DNA of 47,739 bases from Thermomonas sp. Its GTDB lineage: Bacteria > Pseudomonadota > Gammaproteobacteria > Xanthomonadales > Xanthomonadaceae. Shown here one piece after another: positions 18,198 to 26,717 of this stretch. The notes beneath the pieces are model-generated. The model saw only the letters and a program-made list of their open reading frames with translations. It had not been told where the DNA came from and ran no database searches. How positions within the stretch are numbered: the first letter of the stretch is position 1; each line of letters starts with the position of its first letter. A program made the translations under genes and the position numbers. The stretch lies in NCBI GenBank assembly GCA_020692565.1, contig JAIMKJ010000032.1:1018-48756 (forward strand), in the 5' to 3' direction.

Positions 18198-18295
18198 GTT
18201 TCCTCCGCTGTGCAGGTTTCGCCGGCAAAGACCGGCCCGCGACGGTGGATTCGCACCGCCGTCGATCAAAAGGAGTCGCTGGTCGCGCCGCTGGC
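18198..18295 (-). promoter_or_regulatory. Structured leader between luxR-type gene and ACP gene
   Basis: On the minus strand the 98-nt gap contains two hairpins, GACGGCGGTG-CGAAT-CCACCGTC and GCCGG-TCTTT-GCCGGC, just before the GGAGG ribosome site. This is the only sizeable gap in the operon. It may be an attenuator, a stabilising structure or an RNA processing site; none is proven. Confidence 0.45.
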
Positions 18296-19180
18296 CTATT
18301 CGCCGGAGAACAGCGCCGCGACCTGCGCGCGGCTCGAAGCGCGCAGCTTGAAAAGAATGTTCTGGATGTGGGTCTTCACGGTCTTGTCGCTGATGCCGAG
18401 GATCCGGCCGATCTCCCAGTTGGTCTTGCCGCAGGCGATCCAGCGCGCGATCTCCGCCTCGCGCGTGGACAACGTGGCCATGAACGGATTGAGCTTGTTC
18501 TCGTCCAGCCCCTGGGTCTTGAGCTGTTTGTGGTCGAACACGCGGCTGATCGCGATATGCACGTACGGCGCGAGCATGGTCAGGCGCAGTTTGATGTCGC
18601 CGCGCACGGCCGCCGAGACGTTCTGGAAGAAATAGCCGGTGAACGTGTTGCGACGCATGCCCGGCAGCACGATCCACGCGATGTTGTTGATGCCGTGCTT
18701 GCGGAACACCTGCGCGCGACCGGGATCGATCGATTTTTCCAGGCGATCGATGGTCAGGAACTTCGGACGCCCGCAATGACGGATCAGGTCGAGACTCAGC
18801 GGTGGCGTGTCGCGATCGCTGCGGCCGACGATGCCGTCGAGATATTCGTCGCTGACCGAATTGGCGTACGCCAGGTGCGAGACCATCAGGCGATCGGCCT
18901 TGAGCCAGCCGCGGGTGAAGACGAAATGTTCGCAAGGCAGGAACAGCGACAGCGCGTGGCGCGTCTGCGCCTTGACCTCGTCCAGCGTGGTCGCGGTGGC
19001 GATCGCGTTGAGCGATGTCGTGAGCGTCTGCCGCTCGCTGCTGCCGTCCTGCAGCAGCGGCAGCAGCGGCAGCGGCGCGGCTTCGCAGGCCTGGTGCTGG
19101 CTGGTGTGTTGTTCAGGCACGGACAACATCAACGCGGACGCATCGACGCCGTGCACTGCGGCATTGGTCACGAAGATCAT
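18296..19180 (-). CDS. LuxR-type transcriptional regulator
   Basis: A 294-residue regulator. The last 65 residues are a LuxR helix-turn-helix: LSTREAEIARWIACGKTNWEIGRIL and ISDKTVKTHIQNILFKLRASSR. The N-terminal 220 residues lack the classic acyl-homoserine-lactone pattern and look closer to the EpsA-like regulators associated with exopolysaccharide loci, though this is a weak resemblance. No luxI gene is in the window. The ATG overlaps the stop of the acyl-AMP ligase gene (ATGA), so it is cotranscribed and may control its own operon. The palindrome at 21186-21205 is a candidate target (inference). Confidence 0.88.
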   Translation of the reverse strand: MIFVTNAAVHGVDASALMLSVPEQHTSQHQACEAAPLPLLPLLQDGSSERQTLTTSLNAIATATTLDEVKAQTRHALSLFLPCEHFVFTRGWLKADRLMVSHLAYANSVSDEYLDGIVGRSDRDTPPLSLDLIRHCGRPKFLTIDRLEKSIDPGRAQVFRKHGINNIAWIVLPGMRRNTFTGYFFQNVSAAVRGDIKLRLTMLAPYVHIAISRVFDHKQLKTQGLDENKLNPFMATLSTREAEIARWIACGKTNWEIGRILGISDKTVKTHIQNILFKLRASSRAQVAALFSGE

Positions 19181-21060
19181 GCTTCCACGACCTCCGCGTC
19201 CAGAATGTCGGCCGATACCGTCTGTCCATCGATCTCTGCGGTCACGATGCGCTTTTCCAGGGCGATCTCGTCCGCCTGCGTGGCCGGCATGCCCGCGGCC
19301 AGGCGCCGCAACAGTGGCCCGAACACCGTCCGGCACTGCTGGCGGCGAACCTTGCCGCTGGAGGTCCGCGGCAGCGTGCCGCCGAACACCAGCACGATCA
19401 GCGGCTGGGCCAGACGATGGTGTTCCCACAGCGCGGCGCGGATCGCCGCACGCACGGCGGAGACATCCAGCTGGCGCAGGGCGCGGCGCTCGACTTCCTG
19501 CACCACCACCACGCGTTCGGCATCGCCCAGTTCGATGCCGAACACCGCCGAGCCGTCGGGACGGAAGCTCCCGTCGACGCGCAGTACCGTGCTTTCGACA
19601 TCGCCGGGATGATGGTTGACGCCGTTGACGATGATCAGATCCTTGATCCGCCCGGTCACGTACAGCTCGCCGTCGAGCAGGAAGCCCAGATCGCCGGTGC
19701 GGAAATAGCGGTGTCCATGCCGGTCTTCGCCGCGGTTCGCGTCGCCGTCGCGGAACGCCTGCGCCGTCGCTTCCGGACGCTGCCAGTAGCCGTGCGCGAC
19801 GCTGCCGCCGATGACGCAGATCTCGCCGACTTCGCCGTCGGCCAGACGCCGTTCGCTGGCCGGATCGCAGATGAAGGGTTCGTTGCCCGGCGCGGGACGA
19901 CCGCTGCTGACCAGAGTGCGCACGCGCGCATCCGGCAGCACGAGCGTACCCGCGACCGGCGGGGCGGCGATCATCGGCTCGGCATGATTGTCTTCGAGAC
20001 GCAGCGCATGGAAGTCGCGGACGATCGCCTTGTGTCCCGGGAAACAGCCGGTGACCAGCAGGGTGCTTTCGGCCAGGCCGTAGCAGGGCGAGGCGGCATC
20101 GGCGCGCAGGCCGCAGCGGGCGAATTTCCGGGTGAACGCTTCGATGGTCGGGGCGCGTACGTATTCGGCGCCGTTGAACGCGATCTGCCAATGGCTGAGA
20201 TCCAGCGCGTCCATGTCCTGTTCGCCGATCTTGCGCACGCACAGCTCGTAGGCGAAGTTCGGCCCGCCGCTGATCGTGGCGCGATATCGACTGACCGCCT
20301 GCAACCATCGCAGCGGCCGCTGCAGGAAGTGGATCGGCGCCATCAGCGTGGCCGGGAATCCGATGTAGAGGGACTGCAGGATTCCGCCGACCAGTCCCAT
20401 ATCGTGATACGGCGGCAACCAGCTGACGATATGACTGTCCTGATCGGTGCCGAAGACGCGGCTGATCGACTGCGAGTTATGGACCAGATTGCCGTGGGTG
20501 ACGATCACGCCCTTGGGATTGCCGGTCGATCCCGAGGTGTATTGCAGGAACGCGATATCGTCCAGCGAAGCGGGCAGGGGCCGCCAGTCGGCGGCGCTGG
20601 TGCGATCGAGCGTGGACAGGTCCAGCACCAGGGTGCCGGGCGCGGATTCGGCGAGTTTGCCGGCGATCGCATCGACTTCGTCCTTGCCGGTGATTGCCGC
20701 AGTGGGCCGGCAGTCGCCGAGAATGCCGTCCAGACGATCCAGTTTGCTGGTCGCACCGGGTGGGTAGGCGGGCACCGCGACCAGCCCGGCATACAGGCAG
20801 CCCAGGAAACCGATCACGTAATCCAGGCCGGGTTTGAGCAGGATCAACACCCGGTCGCCGGGCCGGCAATGCGCGCCCAGCGCGACGGCTGCGGCGCGTG
20901 CAGCGATATCCAGTTCGGCGAAACGGATCACATCCTCGTCGTCGCGCCCATCCCGAAGAAAGCGGTAAGCGACGCGATCCGGCATCGACAAGGCGTGCTG
21001 CCGGAGACGCTCCGAGAAATTTCCGGGTGTCGGCCCTGGATGATGTCCGCTCCTGATCAT
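19177..21060 (-). CDS. Fatty acyl-AMP ligase (FAAL)
   Basis: A 627-residue adenylating enzyme. The ATP-binding P-loop is YTSGSTGNPKG (174-184), the FAAL-typical YHDMGLVGGILQSLY starts at 218, GLAE is at 328-331, and a C-terminal PRTSSGKVRR lysine is present. FAALs make acyl-adenylates and hand the acyl group to an ACP rather than to CoA, which fits the ACP gene two positions downstream. Length is normal. It is the first gene of the minus-strand operon and is divergent from the amidase gene across a 327-bp region. Chain-length preference cannot be read. Confidence 0.92.
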   Translation of the reverse strand: MIRSGHHPGPTPGNFSERLRQHALSMPDRVAYRFLRDGRDDEDVIRFAELDIAARAAAVALGAHCRPGDRVLILLKPGLDYVIGFLGCLYAGLVAVPAYPPGATSKLDRLDGILGDCRPTAAITGKDEVDAIAGKLAESAPGTLVLDLSTLDRTSAADWRPLPASLDDIAFLQYTSGSTGNPKGVIVTHGNLVHNSQSISRVFGTDQDSHIVSWLPPYHDMGLVGGILQSLYIGFPATLMAPIHFLQRPLRWLQAVSRYRATISGGPNFAYELCVRKIGEQDMDALDLSHWQIAFNGAEYVRAPTIEAFTRKFARCGLRADAASPCYGLAESTLLVTGCFPGHKAIVRDFHALRLEDNHAEPMIAAPPVAGTLVLPDARVRTLVSSGRPAPGNEPFICDPASERRLADGEVGEICVIGGSVAHGYWQRPEATAQAFRDGDANRGEDRHGHRYFRTGDLGFLLDGELYVTGRIKDLIIVNGVNHHPGDVESTVLRVDGSFRPDGSAVFGIELGDAERVVVVQEVERRALRQLDVSAVRAAIRAALWEHHRLAQPLIVLVFGGTLPRTSSGKVRRQQCRTVFGPLLRRLAAGMPATQADEIALEKRIVTAEIDGQTVSADILDAEVVEA

Positions 21061-21387
21061 GGATCGCCCGCTCCGTGGGTGTGGGGTGCTCGTACCGATG
21101 GGGTGACGTGTCTACGGCGTCCTGTCTCGACGGAATTCCGTAGTGCAGCGTGAGCCCATCCTCCAAGCACGCCATGCATCGGGGAAATACGCCGATCGGC
21201 GTATTCACGTGAAAACGCGGCGAGCGCATTTTCGGCCGGGTCGGGCGGTGGTTCCGCAACCGGACGTGCATTCATTCAGCTTCCGCCCAACGAAGCAAAG
21301 CGCGGTGGCCATCTCGCTGGAGCATATAGGAGCCGGCCCTGGCGTTTTTACCGCACCGCATCAAAACCATGAACAGGGAGCAAGACC
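21061..21387. promoter_or_regulatory. Divergent promoter region with two perfect palindromes
   Basis: This gap drives the acyl-AMP ligase operon leftward and the amidase-desaturase arm rightward. It holds AATACGCCGATCGGCGTATT (21186-21205), a perfect 20-bp palindrome, and ACGGAATTCCGT (21130-21141), a perfect 12-bp one. A ribosome site AGGGAG (21373-21378) precedes the amidase ATG. No strong -35/-10 pair was found. The palindromes are candidate operators for the cluster's regulator. Confidence 0.6.
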
Positions 21388-22875
21388 ATGCCATTCACCG
21401 ACTATCCCGAATACGACGCCATCGGTCTGGCTGCGCTGGTCCGCAAGCGCGAGGTGCGGCCGTCGGAGCTGGCGGAAGCCGCGATCGAGCGGATCGAAGC
21501 CTTCAACCCGGCGGTCAACGCCGTGGTCTACAAGGGTTACGAGCAGGCGCGCGCACTTGCCGAGCAACAAGACGCCAGCGAGCCCTCGGGACCGCTGTTC
21601 GGCGTTCCGTTCCTGCTCAAGGACATCCTGGGCGACTGCGAGGGCTGGCCGACGACGCTGTCGTCGCGGGCGTTCAGCGACCGGGTGATGCCTTACGACT
21701 GCGAACTGGTCAGCCGCTTCAAACGCGCCGGCGTGGTCTTCGTCGGCAAGACCAACACGCCCGAGTTCGGCATCCTGCCGACCACCGAAGGCCGGTTCCA
21801 CGGACCGGCACGCAATCCCTGGAATCTGGATCACTCCACCGGCGGCTCCAGCGGCGGCGCCGCGGCGGCGGTCGCGACCGGCATGGTGCCGATCGCGCAC
21901 GGCAACGACGGCGGCGGCTCGATCCGCATTCCGGCGTCGTGCTGCGGGGTGGTGGGTCTGAAGCCCACGCGCGCGCGCAACTCGATGGCGCCGGATTTCG
22001 GCGATCTGCTCGGCGGCCTGCTCGACGAGCACGCGCTGACCCGCACGGTGCGCGACAGCGCCGTGCTGCTCGACGCCACCCACGGCCCGGTGCCGGGCGA
22101 TCCCTATCGCGCGCCGCCGGTGTCGGGCACCTTCCTGGACGACACCCTGCGCGAGCCCGGCCGCCTGCGCATCGCGTTCTCGCGCACCGATCCCTTCGGC
22201 CGGCCGCTGCACGCCGATTGCCTGGCGGGTGTCGATGCGACCGCGAAGCTGCTCGAATCGCTGGGCCACACGGTCGAGGAAGCGCAGCCGCAGATCGACC
22301 CGCAGGGCTTCGCCGAAGCGTTCAGCGGGATGTGGTTCGCCGGTATCGCCTACGCCATCGATCTGGTGAGCCTGCAGAGCGGCCGCAGCCTGCAGCCGGG
22401 CGATCTGGAAAACCTGACCCACGCCGTGCATGCGCGCGGCCGCGCGATCAGCGCGGTCGAGTTCCAGTTCGCGGAACTGGTGATGCAGCAGGCCGGTCGT
22501 GAGATGGGCCGCTTCCACCAGACCTACGACTGTTGGCTCACGCCGACCCTGGCCACGCCGCCGCTGCGCAACGGAGTGATCGATGTCAACGAATCCGATC
22601 TGGAGAAAACCTACGCGCCGCTGATCGATTACAGCCCGTTCACCGCGATTCAGAACGCATCCGGGCAGCCGTCGATTTCGCTGCCGCTGCATTGGAGCGA
22701 TGCCGGCCTGCCGATCGGGATGATGTTCAGCGCGGACTCCGGAAACGAGGCCCTGCTGTTCCGGATCGCCGCGCAGTTGGAACTGGCGCGGCCCTGGAAG
22801 GATCGGAAACCGGGCCTGGTTCTCGGTGGTGCGCTCAAAGGCGGTGCGCTCGAACGCAACCTGGCCGCGGCGTGA
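21388..22875 (+). CDS. Amidase signature family enzyme
   Basis: A 495-residue amidase. The Ser-cisSer-Lys triad is visible: Lys in [10 protein letters not shown] (about 82), the signature [16 protein letters not shown], and the nucleophile in [12 protein letters not shown]. These enzymes hydrolyse or sometimes form amide bonds. Divergence from the fatty-amine operon suggests action on an N-acylated amine, on a protective acyl group or on a self-toxic product; that is inference. The ATG at 21388 follows a good ribosome site. The next gene begins 13 bp after its stop, so the two form one arm of the cluster. Confidence 0.9.
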   Translation: MPFTDYPEYDAIGLAALVRKREVRPSELAEAAIERIEAFNPAVNAVVYKGYEQARALAEQQDASEPSGPLFGVPFLLKDILGDCEGWPTTLSSRAFSDRVMPYDCELVSRFKRAGVVFVGKTNTPEFGILPTTEGRFHGPARNPWNLDHSTGGSSGGAAAAVATGMVPIAHGNDGGGSIRIPASCCGVVGLKPTRARNSMAPDFGDLLGGLLDEHALTRTVRDSAVLLDATHGPVPGDPYRAPPVSGTFLDDTLREPGRLRIAFSRTDPFGRPLHADCLAGVDATAKLLESLGHTVEEAQPQIDPQGFAEAFSGMWFAGIAYAIDLVSLQSGRSLQPGDLENLTHAVHARGRAISAVEFQFAELVMQQAGREMGRFHQTYDCWLTPTLATPPLRNGVIDVNESDLEKTYAPLIDYSPFTAIQNASGQPSISLPLHWSDAGLPIGMMFSADSGNEALLFRIAAQLELARPWKDRKPGLVLGGALKGGALERNLAAA

Positions 22876-22888
22876 GCTGAGCGATGTC

Positions 22889-24070
22889 ATGAATGCAGCG
22901 CAGGACGCGATGCGGATTCCCGGAGCAGAAGCGACCACCGCGGCGCGCGCGCGCCACTGCAGGCCGTGGCCTACCGACGGCATGAGCAGCGAGGAACTGC
23001 GTCGTTACGGCAAGGATCTGATCCGCCAGACCATGCCGTTCACGGTCGAAGACCGGCGCCGCAGCTGGCGGCATTTCTGGGCCTCGCTGGCGGTGCTGGC
23101 GCTCACGGCCATCGCCGCGGCGCTGCCGCTGTGGTGGCCGGTGCGCACGTGCTTCAGCCTGCTGCTGGGCCTGTCGCTGGTCCGCACCTTCGTGCTGTAT
23201 CACGACTACATGCACGGCGCGATCCTCAGCGGGTCGCGCTTCGCCGACGTGTTCTTCAAGGGTTTCAGCCTGCTGGTGCTGGCGCCGCCGACGCTGTGGA
23301 AACAGTCGCACGATTACCACCACGGCCACAGCGGCCAGTACGTCGGTGCCGAGCACGGCCGGCTGCCGTTGCTGTCGACGCACACCGATATCGGCGCGTT
23401 CCCGCTGATGTCGACCGACGAATACGCGCGCGCCAGCCCCTGGAAACGACTGCGCTACCGGATGGCGCGCAATCCGCTGGTGATCGCGCTGGCGTGGCCC
23501 GCGATCTTCATGTTCAGCATCTGCCTGGTGTCGTTCGTGACCCAACCGCGACATCGTGGCTGGTCGGCGCTGGCCTTGGCCGTGAACGTGCTGATGGCGA
23601 CCGCGCTGGCGCTGTTCAAACCCGATGCGTTGATCTTCTCGCTGTTGATTCCCAGCCTGTCCGCTTCGGCGCTGGGCGCCTATCTGTTCTATTGCCAGCA
23701 CAACTTCGTCGGCGCGCGCTATCTGCAGCCGGCCGAGTGGGATTACACCGCGACGGCGGTGCATTCCTCCAGTTTCCTGCGCACCGGTCCGGTGCTGCGC
23801 TGGTTCACCGCCAACATCGGTTATCACCACGTCCATCACGCCAACCCGGGTATTCCGTTCTATCGCTTGCCCGAAGCGATGCAGGCCATCGACGCCCTGC
23901 AGAGTCCGCGCGTGACGACGTTGCATCCGCGCGAGATCGCACGCTGCTTGTCGCTGAAACTGTGGGACGCCGAACGCGGCCGGATGGTGAGTTTTCGCGA
24001 ATATCGCGCCGACCGGCGCGCCCGATCGGCCGAGGCGGGCGGCGAGGGCGGACAACCGTCGGCGGCGTGA
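22889..24070 (+). CDS. Membrane fatty acid desaturase 3
   Basis: A 393-residue di-iron membrane desaturase. Histidine boxes are HDYMH (105-109), HDYHH (141-145) and HHVHH (about 306-310), with membrane spans at about 62-102, 122-136 and 215-275. The ATG at 22889 was chosen over the track-long upstream ATG at 22826, which would run 50 bp into the amidase gene. It is most similar in layout to desaturase 1. It has no electron donor of its own nearby, so it may share the reductase at 11561-12619. It ends 37 bp before the convergent MFS gene. Confidence 0.9.
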   Translation: MNAAQDAMRIPGAEATTAARARHCRPWPTDGMSSEELRRYGKDLIRQTMPFTVEDRRRSWRHFWASLAVLALTAIAAALPLWWPVRTCFSLLLGLSLVRTFVLYHDYMHGAILSGSRFADVFFKGFSLLVLAPPTLWKQSHDYHHGHSGQYVGAEHGRLPLLSTHTDIGAFPLMSTDEYARASPWKRLRYRMARNPLVIALAWPAIFMFSICLVSFVTQPRHRGWSALALAVNVLMATALALFKPDALIFSLLIPSLSASALGAYLFYCQHNFVGARYLQPAEWDYTATAVHSSSFLRTGPVLRWFTANIGYHHVHHANPGIPFYRLPEAMQAIDALQSPRVTTLHPREIARCLSLKLWDAERGRMVSFREYRADRRARSAEAGGEGGQPSAA

Positions 24071-24107
24071 TCGATGCGTCGCATGCGCGCCTTCCCGGCC
24101 ATGCGTA

Positions 24108-25451
24108 TCAGCTCTTGAAGCGCATGGCCCGATTGATACCCAGAGCGGCCAGCGTGCCGACCGCGCCGGACAGCAGATACACGCCGAGCCAGGCCAATCC
24201 GAACTGCGCGCACAGGCCCAGCGCCACCAGCGGGGCGAAGGCGGCCCCGATCAGCCACGCCAGGTCGGAAGTCAGCGCGGCCCCCGTGTAGCGATAGCGC
24301 TGCCCGAAGTTGGCGGTCACCGTTCCCGCGGCCTGTCCGTACGACAGGCCGAGCAATGCGAAGCCGATCAGGATGAAGGCCGCCTGGCCCGTCGATCCCG
24401 CCCCCATCAAGGTGGGCGCGAATCCGCTGAACATCGCGATCACGATCGCCAGTCCGCCCAGCGTCCGCGCGCGACCGACGCGATCGGCGATCAGGCCCGA
24501 GGCCACGATGGCACCGGCGGCGATGAAGCCGCCCAGGATCTGGATCATCAGGAAGCCGACGATGGACTGATCCGAATACAGCAGGATCCACGACAGCGGG
24601 AAGATCGTGACGATATGGAACAGCGCATAGCTGGCAAGCGCCGTGAACGCGCCGATCACCACATGTTGGCCCTTGGCCCGGAACAATTCGCCGATCGGTG
24701 TCGGCTCCAGTTCCAGTTCGCCCATCTTGCCCTGGTATTCCTCCGCGACCACCAGCCGCAGCCGCGCGAACAGCGCGACTACATTGATCGCGAAGGCCAC
24801 GAAGAACGGATAGCGCCAGCCCCAGGCGAGGAAATCCTCCTGGGTGAGGCTCGCATGCAGGAACGCGAAGACGCCGGCCGCCACGATGAAGCCGACGGGG
24901 GCGCCCAGCTGTCCCAGCATCGAATACCAGCCGCGACGTTCCTTCGGTGCGTTCAGCGCCAGCAGCGAAGGCAACCCGTCCCACGATCCGCCCAGCGCGA
25001 CGCCCTGCAGCACGCGGAAAAACGCCAGCAGCGCGATCGAGAGCCAGCCGATCCTGGCGTAGGCGGGCAGGAACGCCATGCCCGCGGTGGCGGTGCCGAG
25101 CAGGAACAAGGCGATGGTGAGTTTGACGCCGCGGCCCCAGCGCGCCTGGATCGACATGAACAGCACGGTGCCGAGCGGTCGCGCCACGAACGCAAGCGCA
25201 AAGATCGCGAAGGACCACAGCGTGCCCTGCAGCCGATCCATGAACGGAAAGAACACCGCCGGGAAGACCAGCGCCGACGCGATGCCGTAGACGAAGAAAT
25301 CGAAATACTCCGATGCGCGGCCGACGACCACGCCGACGGCGATCTCGCCCGGCGCCACGTCGGGATGCGCCCTGGTGCCGTGATCGCGCGAGGATGCGCT
25401 GGCGCCGCGCCTTGACGGAAGCTGGTCGGACGATATCTGTACGGAATGCAT
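24108..25451 (-). CDS. MFS transporter, metabolite:H+ symporter-like
   Basis: A 447-residue inner-membrane transporter with twelve predicted spans. The start of the membrane part, GRASEYFDFFVYGIASALVFP, the loop ARPLGTVLFMSIQARWGRG and GVALGGSWDG match the metabolite:H+ symporter branch of the MFS. That branch mostly imports organic acids, so uptake of a precursor is as likely as export of the product. It is convergent with desaturase 3 and divergent from cyoA, so membership in the cluster is uncertain. The ATG at 25451 was preferred; an upstream ATG at 25541 would add a non-family leader. Confidence 0.85.
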   Translation of the reverse strand: MHSVQISSDQLPSRRGASASSRDHGTRAHPDVAPGEIAVGVVVGRASEYFDFFVYGIASALVFPAVFFPFMDRLQGTLWSFAIFALAFVARPLGTVLFMSIQARWGRGVKLTIALFLLGTATAGMAFLPAYARIGWLSIALLAFFRVLQGVALGGSWDGLPSLLALNAPKERRGWYSMLGQLGAPVGFIVAAGVFAFLHASLTQEDFLAWGWRYPFFVAFAINVVALFARLRLVVAEEYQGKMGELELEPTPIGELFRAKGQHVVIGAFTALASYALFHIVTIFPLSWILLYSDQSIVGFLMIQILGGFIAAGAIVASGLIADRVGRARTLGGLAIVIAMFSGFAPTLMGAGSTGQAAFILIGFALLGLSYGQAAGTVTANFGQRYRYTGAALTSDLAWLIGAAFAPLVALGLCAQFGLAWLGVYLLSGAVGTLAALGINRAMRFKS

Positions 25452-25554
25452 CGGGAATCCTGAGTCGGCAGGCTGCGGAGGTAGCCTGACAGAGACCCGT
25501 GCCGGAAACGATAGGACAAAACGTCCAATTTTCGCAGGCATGCCCCGGGTCTAC

Positions 25555-25570
25555 ATTGACTCAGGTCAAT
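25555..25570. promoter_or_regulatory. FNR/CRP-family-like palindrome upstream of cyoA
   Basis: ATTGAC-TCAG-GTCAAT is a perfect dyad that fits the TTGAY-N4-RTCAA pattern of FNR/DNR/FixK-type sites. It ends 23 bp before the cyoA ATG, so it would overlap the transcription start or block elongation, consistent with repression. A second partial dyad, GGAC-AAAAC-GTCC, lies at 25514-25526. Binding is inferred. Confidence 0.5.
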
Positions 25571-25593
25571 TCTGCTCAACTCTCCGGGGCGTC

Positions 25594-26655
25594 ATGTCCA
25601 TCCCACGCAGTTTCGTGCAAGTCGTCGTCCTGCTGGCGGCCGTCGGCCTGCTGTCCGGTTGCGATCTGCTGGTGCTGAATCCGGCGGGCGACATCGCGGC
25701 GCGCCAAGGCGATCTGATCGTCGTGGCCACGTTGCTGATGCTGATCGTGATCGTCCCGGTGATCGCATTGACGTTCTGGTTCGCGTGGCGATATCGCGCC
25801 TCCAACCAGGCCGCCACCTACACGCCCGACTGGGATCACTCCACGCAGTTGGAACTGGTGATCTGGGGCGTGCCGCTGCTCATCATCATCGCGCTGGGCG
25901 CGGTGACCTGGATCAGCACGCATCTGCTGGATCCGTATCGGCCTCTGGACCGGATCGCCGCCGGTCGCCCGGTCGCCGCCGACGTGAAACCGCTTGAGAT
26001 CCAGGTGATCGCGTTGGATTGGAAGTGGTTGTTCGTCTATCCGGAGCAGGGCGTCGCTTCGGTCAACGAAGTCGCGGTTCCGGTCGATCGTCCGGTGCGG
26101 TTCCGTATCACCGCATCCTCGGTGATGAACACGTTCTACGTGCCGGCGCTGGCCGGCATGATCTACGGCATGCCCGGCATGGAATCCAATCTGAATGCGG
26201 TGATCAACGCGCCGGGCGAGTACGAAGGGTTTTCCGCGAATTACAGCGGCGCGGGCTTCTCGCATATGCGCTTCAAATTCCACGGCGTGTCCGACGCGGA
26301 TTTCGAGCGCTGGGTCGAAGGCGTGCGCGACAGCGACGGCGCGCTGACCCGCGCCGCGTATCTCGAACTGGAAAAGCCGAGTTCACGCAATCCAGTGCAG
26401 CACTTCGCCAGCGTCGACAAACGCCTGTACGAGGCGATCCTCAATCGCTGCGTCGATACCGAACGGCTGTGCATGGACCAGATGATGGCACTCGACGCCG
26501 AAGGCGGCCTGGGTCTGGACGGCCTGGACGCGCTGGCGATGCCGCGTCGCGGCGACCCGCGCCTGGGGCCCTATGTGTCGGCGCAGGTGTGCGTCGTACC
26601 GCAACCCGAGCGACCGCTCGTGTCGTCCGTGCTCGGCGGCATGAAGGCGCCGTGA
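25594..26655 (+). CDS. cyoA: Ubiquinol oxidase subunit II
   Basis: A 353-residue lipoprotein subunit of cytochrome bo3-type oxidase. The signal peptide ends in the lipobox LLSGC (lipidated Cys about 23), followed by two membrane spans (about 40-62 and 84-106) and a periplasmic cupredoxin domain. The CuA cysteines are absent, and [21 protein letters not shown] is typical of quinol-oxidising CyoA. The C-terminus is longer than in E. coli, with an extra segment containing two short Cys-bearing stretches (residues about 285-345). It leads the operon cyoABCD-SURF1-RegBA. Confidence 0.94.
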   Translation: MSIPRSFVQVVVLLAAVGLLSGCDLLVLNPAGDIAARQGDLIVVATLLMLIVIVPVIALTFWFAWRYRASNQAATYTPDWDHSTQLELVIWGVPLLIIIALGAVTWISTHLLDPYRPLDRIAAGRPVAADVKPLEIQVIALDWKWLFVYPEQGVASVNEVAVPVDRPVRFRITASSVMNTFYVPALAGMIYGMPGMESNLNAVINAPGEYEGFSANYSGAGFSHMRFKFHGVSDADFERWVEGVRDSDGALTRAAYLELEKPSSRNPVQHFASVDKRLYEAILNRCVDTERLCMDQMMALDAEGGLGLDGLDALAMPRRGDPRLGPYVSAQVCVVPQPERPLVSSVLGGMKAP

Positions 26656-26717
26656 TGCGCGAAGCCTCGCGTATCGAAACCTCGCGTATCGAAACAGTTT
26701 CCGGAAGCAATTTCTGA
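26655..26717 (+). CDS. 20-codon mini-ORF coupling cyoA to cyoB
   Basis: The ATG at 26655 overlaps the cyoA stop (TGATG) and its own stop overlaps the cyoB ATG in the same way (26715-26719). It encodes a 20-residue peptide, [20 protein letters not shown], with a perfect 15-bp tandem duplication (26665-26679 and 26680-26694). It may relay ribosomes from cyoA to cyoB rather than make a functional peptide. Whether it is translated is unknown. Confidence 0.4.
   Translation: MREASRIETSRIETVSGSNF

Noticed and set aside
18198..18295. A possible tRNA remnant in the ACP leader
   Set aside because: A T-arm-like CGAAT hairpin is present, but no matching acceptor, D-arm or 5-bp anticodon stem could be drawn, so it is kept only as a structured leader.
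24108..25451. MFS protein as the dedicated exporter of the cluster product
   Set aside because: The metabolite:H+ symporter resemblance favours uptake, and its orientation separates it from both arms; it is listed as a neighbour, not as a proven exporter.
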